From Lingula anatina (lineage: Eukaryota > Brachiopoda > Lingulata > Lingulida > Lingulidae): DNA of 64,000 bases. Position 1 is the stretch's first letter, and every line of letters starts with the position of its first letter. The notes under the pieces were generated by a model. That model made no database searches, was not told the DNA's origin, and worked only from the letters and a program-made list of their open reading frames with translations. This document shows positions 54,901 through 62,068 of the stretch, piece after piece. The translations under genes were made by a program, and so were the position numbers. Location of the stretch: assembly GCF_001039355.2 (NCBI RefSeq), contig NW_019775558.1, positions 1-64,000 on the forward strand. Direction: 5' to 3'.

Positions 54901-57900
54901 ACTACTGTGTCAACAGGGACAGAGCTGACCCCTGTCCACAAGGTTTCTACTGTCCAGCCAGCACTGGTGCTGATGTACAGCCATGTCCAGTTGGTGAGTT
55001 TTATCCCTAAAGAAGCCAAAGAATGATATTTTGCTAACTTAATTGTTTGTGTGTAAATTATTCTTTTTAAAACTTGAAACAGCTGTCAGTGGTTGCTGTG
55101 TAGGAAAAATGTATACACATATGTGATCAACCTTGAAAGAAGTTAAGGTAGATTTTTGAAGAAATCACTGTGAATCACTAAAGTTTATGTCAAAATGTAT
55201 ATGTAGTATTTAAATGAATTCTAAAATTATGTAGAATTAGTCTGAAGTGCAAATAAACATATTCTTGTCTTATATTAGGAACATTTGGTGCCACCATCAT
55301 GCTTACAAATGAAACAGACTGCAATCCGTGCACTGGTGGATTCTACTGTGCCACCCCAGGTCTCCCCGCTCCCACTGCTGCCTGTGACGCTGGATTTTAC
55401 TGTACTTCTGGTAGGGTTGATCTATATTGAAGATATTTTTGATATAATACAAATTGATTATAGCAAAAATTGAAGCAATCTAGGTATCCTTTAGAATTAT
55501 ATGAGTGTGTTGCTGGTAGCTTAAAATGATTTAAAATGCCTAGAGTGCATTGTGTTTGATGAAACATAAAGCTGTTGGATCATATGCTTTTGACATAAAC
55601 AGTACCAAAAAACAAGTCGGTAATACAATTACTACACTTAATATTTTGCCATGACACAGTTGTAATCAGGATATTGTATGGTGCCATGTTAAAGACTCAC
55701 CTCTTTTTATCATCCCAGGAGTGAACATCTCTGCTCCTCAAGATGGTGTCCCTTACACGGGACAGGGTGGACTCTGTCCCATGGGATCTGACTGTCCCGG
55801 TGGCTCTGCCTATCCCACCATCTGTAGGGCTGGGACATACACCAACCAGACTGGGACAGCTGCTTGTGATACCTGTCCTGAAGGTAAAATAGTTTTATTA
55901 GTCTAAGAATAAGAATGGAATTTTATATAGAATCAATTTGGCAGAGACAATTTATGCCTTGAAGTTTCCTACAGCACTACTCAAAACAATTCAAGTAATT
56001 TGAATTATATATAATATATATTTTGAGTGATGGATTGTACATTGCAAGAGGTAAACGTGCACTCTGTGGTTTGTGTGTGAAGATGCCAAATATGGATATT
56101 TAGAACAAGACACTACGGATTTTGTAGGATAAATCACCTGTTTTGCTATTTAAGAACTGGCAAAAATGATACCTTTTTTCATTTATATTTATGTAGGTTT
56201 CTTCTGTGTGAATGAGACTATCAACCCAGAGATGTGTCCAGCTGGTCACTACTGTCCAGCAGGCACAGAGTTTGATGTCCAGTACCCATGTCCTGCTGGC
56301 ACTTTCAACAATGATACAGGTCAGTGAAATTGTTTTGACTAACATTTTGAATTACTTTTGAGAAATATTAGTAACTTTCATAGAGTGATATGATTTTTTC
56401 ACACAAATTTACAGGTCTAAGGAGGCAAGAATTTCTGTAAATACTTTTTGATGAAAGGAGTATATGGTTATATTTATAAATGAAAAATATTGAGATGATG
56501 TTTGATAGATTATGTGCAAGTCCTCTTTATGAAGTATAACAGTATAACATTTTCAAAGACAAGGTTTATGTCTACTGTAAAGCATTAGGGCATCTTTTCA
56601 ATGTCTACCCAAAACAAACACCATGTCTTATATTCTTGTCATCTTCTAGGGGCCAGTAACTTGACCAACTGTGTCCAGTGTTCCCCAGGGTGGTACTGTC
56701 ATGGCACAGGGAATGTAGTGCCCACTGGTCAGTGTGATCCTGGCTTTTACTGTCCAGGAGGGTCATACCAGCAAAGACCATTTGACTCTGGAGTACTGGT
56801 CAATGTTTCAGGATCTCTACAGTAAGTGCTAGTTACATAATATGTCATTGATAAATCTTCAGAAATTTTATATTGAAATAATAATGGAACCTATATCAAT
56901 AGAAGTTGGAATGTTAAAATAACAGAATTAGGTTTAGGTTAATTTAGTAAAATGCCTATAAATTATATGATGTGCTACGTACAATACCTTTATAAAGAGT
57001 GTTAGGGTAATTAACAACAACAACAATTACCAATAACAATGTAGAAAAACTTAACATACATTGACTGCTTCTTTTAGACGGGTTAATTATTATTATTATT
57101 ATTATTATTATTATTGTTTTTTTTTTTTTTTTTTGAATGAATATTGTGATTATATACAAAAGTAGAGAGTATAAGAAAATGTAAAATATTGAAAGATTGG
57201 TTGCCAATTAGTAGTACTATTGTGACCTGAATGTAATTAATATCTCATTTTAGGAGTCTCTTCTCCAATGACACCTGTACACCAACCTGGGACTGTGTCT
57301 GTCCATCTTTCCGAATGACCACTGGTGGTGTGTGTCCAATTGGCTACTACTGTCCACAGGGCTCAGCCAACCCACTGCCTTGTGATGGCGGGAAATATTG
57401 TGAGAGTCCAGGACTAGCCGAACCTACAGGTGAGATTTTAACTACTTCCTAATGGACTACCTTATTGTCTGTGTATGAAGCAGACTTTTCTTGCTTTATT
57501 GTTCTACCTGCATAGACAAGGTAAGATAAATACACAGTCTTACATATATTTGAGTAAAGAAATACGCAAGTTATTAAATTTAGTTTCAACTTCAAATAAT
57601 TCTTTATAATTATTATTTTCTTGCTAGTTCTTGCTTTCTTATTTTGAACATTAACAGTAAACTTTTAATGTATTTTAAAAGAAAAAAATTCATGTCAATA
57701 TACTGTTCACATGTTCAGGTAACTGCAGTGCTGGCTGGTATTGTAACCACACCAGTTCAGTACCTGACCAGCACATCTGTCCATCTGGTCACTACTGCCC
57801 AGTGGGCACTGCTGTCCCAGAGCCCTGTCCATCTGGAACGTACAATAATGCCACCAATGGCGATGAACTGACCGACTGCACCAACTGTACTGCTGGGATG

Positions 57901-59120
57901 TTTTGTCAAGGTGGGATTTAGTTGATTAATGTTGATAAACATTTAACATGATTAGATATAGGAAATATGCCCTTAATGCTGGAGTGGTATTCATTCTGCA
58001 AAATTTGATTTGTGAGGCATGTTGAATTTAGTTAAATCTCAGTGAACAATGTAGGTAACAACAGACTGGTTTATAGATATCGATCAAATTGGGTTTCTAT
58101 ATTGAATGATTTTTAATTGTTCAGCTTAAATGGTAATGTCAAAGGATGCATTTATTATAATTTCAAATTAATTGTGTAAAGGCATTTGTATTTAACAACA
58201 ATAAAACATTTACCTTTGCAACTTGAATGAAGAAAAAATTCAAATGACAAAAATGTGGTTTTCCCAGGTGATGGCAACTCCTTCCCTGATGGCCAGTGTG
58301 ACCCAGGATACTACTGTCCAGGTGGTCAAGACACATCCAGTCCCACTGACCGGCTCTGTTGGATGGGCAGCTACTGTCCAGTGGGGTCACAATGGCCAGT
58401 GCTCTGTCCTAATGGCACATACCAACACAATGAGGGCAGAGATGACTGTATTGTATGTCCTGAGGGATACTATTGTGATCCAAACGGAGGTGAGAGGAAG
58501 ATTTTTTTATTAATGGTTTTGACTTGATTTGATTTGGATAAGTATGAGTTTTGAAACAGTTATTTTATTGAAAAGTAATTCATTTTCATATTTTACTTTA
58601 ACCATGGTATTTTTAAAGGAATTTTTACATAGTTGTGTCACAGTCACAATGTTGATAATGACCTACTACCTTTAACGTATAGTCTGACTTAAAAGGAGCT
58701 AAAATGTTACTGTATATTTTTTAATAAAAGGTACAGATCAAGTCTTGCCTAATGCTTTTTAATGTGATAAAATTTTATTTTAATCATCATGATGACATAT
58801 TTATTGTAACAGCTGCAGGATGTACAGTCCTTGTTAATATATTATCCTCATATAATTCTGTTAAAAATTTCAGGCAATAACACAGTTATTGATGGTAATT
58901 TAAGTGTTCTATCCATAGTTGATGGGTTATTTTTGCACCTTTATTGAACACTGACTATTGCATCCCAAGTGGACACATTGATTATGTGTACAGGGCACTT
59001 GGAATGCAATTTGTTAAGTGGTCCATTTGTTGTTTCTTGATATTGCATGCAATTTCACTGCATGTATTGCTTGATCTTCTTTTCTCCTAAATTGCTTGAA
59101 ACCCACAGTATATCTTGAGT

Positions 59121-59163
<43 letters not shown>

Positions 59164-61988
59164 NNNNNNNNNNNGTGTGTGTGTTGATCCTGTTAGTCTG
59201 CCATAACTACACAAATTGTTCCTGGTCTAATAATTGTAATTGGAAATATATTTTCGATACAAAAAAATGGCAGGATACAACAGTGCATTTATGACTGATT
59301 TATGAATGTGGATTTAAGTTATAACCAGATCTAGCTTATAATTTTTGCTGTCTCCCTCCCACTTCTTGTTTCTCCCCACTGTTAGGTTATGATGTACATT
59401 GCAGCACTGCACCAATACTGCACACCCCAATACTGCACAGCACCAAACAAATTCTGTGTGCAACTTTTGAATAGTGAAAACCTTTTGCACCAATTTTCTT
59501 AGAGTGAATATCCTATGGTTTCTCTGCAGCGTGTATAACCCAAGAGTTGCATTCTTTTTACTTTTTTTTTCATTCACTGCATGCATAAAGACGAATCTGT
59601 GTACAGTATATAATGGTTGCTTAATGTTTAATTTATTCTTGAGTTCAGCATGCACAAACCTGAAAAGTTTTGTTACATTCACATTTCCTTAGGCATGTCT
59701 CATTTTTTAGTTAAATTGTGTATGCCAGTCCATTTTATATATAGTCAGTCAGATTTCAGAATGCTATGACCACTTGTCTGGTTGATTTTTAAGAAAAAAC
59801 GATTTTCACCTGCATAGATTGATCAAACAATTAATGAAATCATTACCAGTGCATGAATTTTATTTATTAGAACTAGTAAACCTTTGATTACATGCAAACA
59901 TTGCTGCCCATTGCATGGTCACCATGTCAAATCATTTCTGGGTTTGATAACCATTCGCTTTAATTTTTGTAGCACTACCCCATTTTTATCATCCAACATT
60001 TCACTCTTTCCAGGTCACCCAGTTGTGAACCCAACAGAATGTCCAACTGGCCATTACTGTCCACTGGGCACCACTTTGCCCAGAAGTAACCCCTGTCCAG
60101 CTGGCACCTATGTGGCTGTCACCCAGTCCATTGGTGTAGAGAACTGCACAGCTTGTGATGCTGGCTCATATTGTGAGATTGAGGGACTGTCAGCGCCATC
60201 TGGACCTTGTCATGCAGGATATTACTGTACTGGAGGAGCAGATAGTGCAGCACCCATCAATCACTTGGTCAGTTGGCTAGGACACGAGGGAACACATTTA
60301 CTCTCATTTTGTTTCGCTAATTATTAATTTTTTTCATGAAATACTTCACTTGTTTTGGAATACATTTTGCTGTTACTTTTCCTTTTCCACCTATTACCCT
60401 GTTTTTATGTAATTCCTATGTTGAAAATTTACTTTTGCTATCAATGCTGGGTCAAAAAGTATTTGTTGCCTTTTGATATGAAATAGTTATATTCATTCAT
60501 TTTTTTATGGTTATGGCTTAACAAGTTTGGAATACCTATGAGATAATCATGCTAGCATTTATACCCACTTTTTACATGACTTCAAGATTATAAGTTTTGA
60601 CATAAGTTATTAAGGTGAATGATTTCCTATTACTTCATCTTGAATTTTCACAATGTTAATTTTTATTTATTCTCTCTGTTTAACAGGTGGATATCAGCAG
60701 TGCTAACTTCACTGGCAATGACATATGCCCAGCTGGTTACTACTGCCCTAATGGCACTGTGTACCCTGTGGCTTGCCCTCTAGGAACCTCCTCTACAGTG
60801 CAGGGGTTGACCAATGCAACAGAATGTGAGCTGTGCCCTGCAGGGCGCTACTGCAGTGAGATGGCTTACACTGCTGGGAATAATGCTCCTATGTGTGATC
60901 CTGGGTAAGATGGAGCACTTTTTGAATGAAAAGTTTGATACTGCATTCTTTGCTTTGAGATGTTTCTCATTGCGGCTTAAGTATTTTATATTGATTTTTC
61001 AGTTTTGATATCTTTTGATTAGTCCTTTTGTATGAACCAGAAAAAATGTGCATTATATGAGTAACTATTGGTTGAAGATCATGCTACAGATAGAGACATT
61101 TTAGAAATAATAATAAATATATAATATGATCAGTAAAAGAAAACAAAGACTTGTTTTATTTTAAAAAAAAAGAGCAAAGAAAAATGCCTGTTAGTAACTA
61201 AAAGCAAGTGACTTAAATTATATGTTATAATTTGACTTCCAGCTACGTATGCTTACAAGGCAGTTCCACCCCTACTCCCCTAGATGGCGTTGTTGGCTAC
61301 GTCTGTCCACCAGGGTTCTACTGTCCAGAGGGCTCTAGTGTAGAGCTGGGCTGTGGTGTGGGTACATACCAGCCTAACTCTGGCCAGGCTAACTGCACCA
61401 TATGTCCAGCTGGCTGGATGTGTGACAAACACAATATGACCACACCTGAACCCTGCAAGTCTGGTGAGCTTGTGTGTCATGAATATCATCATGTATTTGG
61501 GGATTATTAGACATCCAATTGAGATAATAGATTATTGTTTTTCAGTGTTTTACTGGTTGTGTTCATAAAAGTCAGCTTGTGTGGATACTTATAAAATCTT
61601 GACTATCAAGTTTGTAGTCATTGTTATGAGAACATGTGTAGTGTCATTATTGCACAGGTCGATTGCATATCATAAGGGTTTAAATTCAAATTTAGGTTAA
61701 TTCAGTTCCTTATATAAACTTAATAGTAAACTATTAGAAATTTCTCTCTCTGGTTTGTAGTCAAGCACAACAATATAGATGTTCAGTGTGAGTTATGCAA
61801 CTTTTTCCACAGGAGAGTATTTTTGTCTGTTCAGGTCACTACTGCCCAGAAGGCAATACTTCCCAGCCATGTCCACCAGGCACATACAACAATGGCACTG
61901 GACTGAGCAGTGCTAGTGACTGCCCCTACTGTCCTCCTGGCATGCACTGTATGGGATATGGTAACTCTTTCCCAACAGGTATGGGACA

Positions 61989-62068
<80 letters not shown>

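Larger units (their letters stand above)
58490..60013 (+). other. Intron 75 of the giant gene
   Basis: This 1.5-kb phase-1 intron contains a candidate 21-nt microexon (58874-58894), a GT microsatellite with an 11-base N gap (59126-59184) and a small direct repeat of CCAATACTGCACA near 59410-59445. Nothing else is recognised. Confidence 0.7.

Noticed and set aside
61811-61834. Alternative acceptor for exon 79 at 61812
   Set aside because: It would add 23 bases and shift the frame of a well-conserved module.
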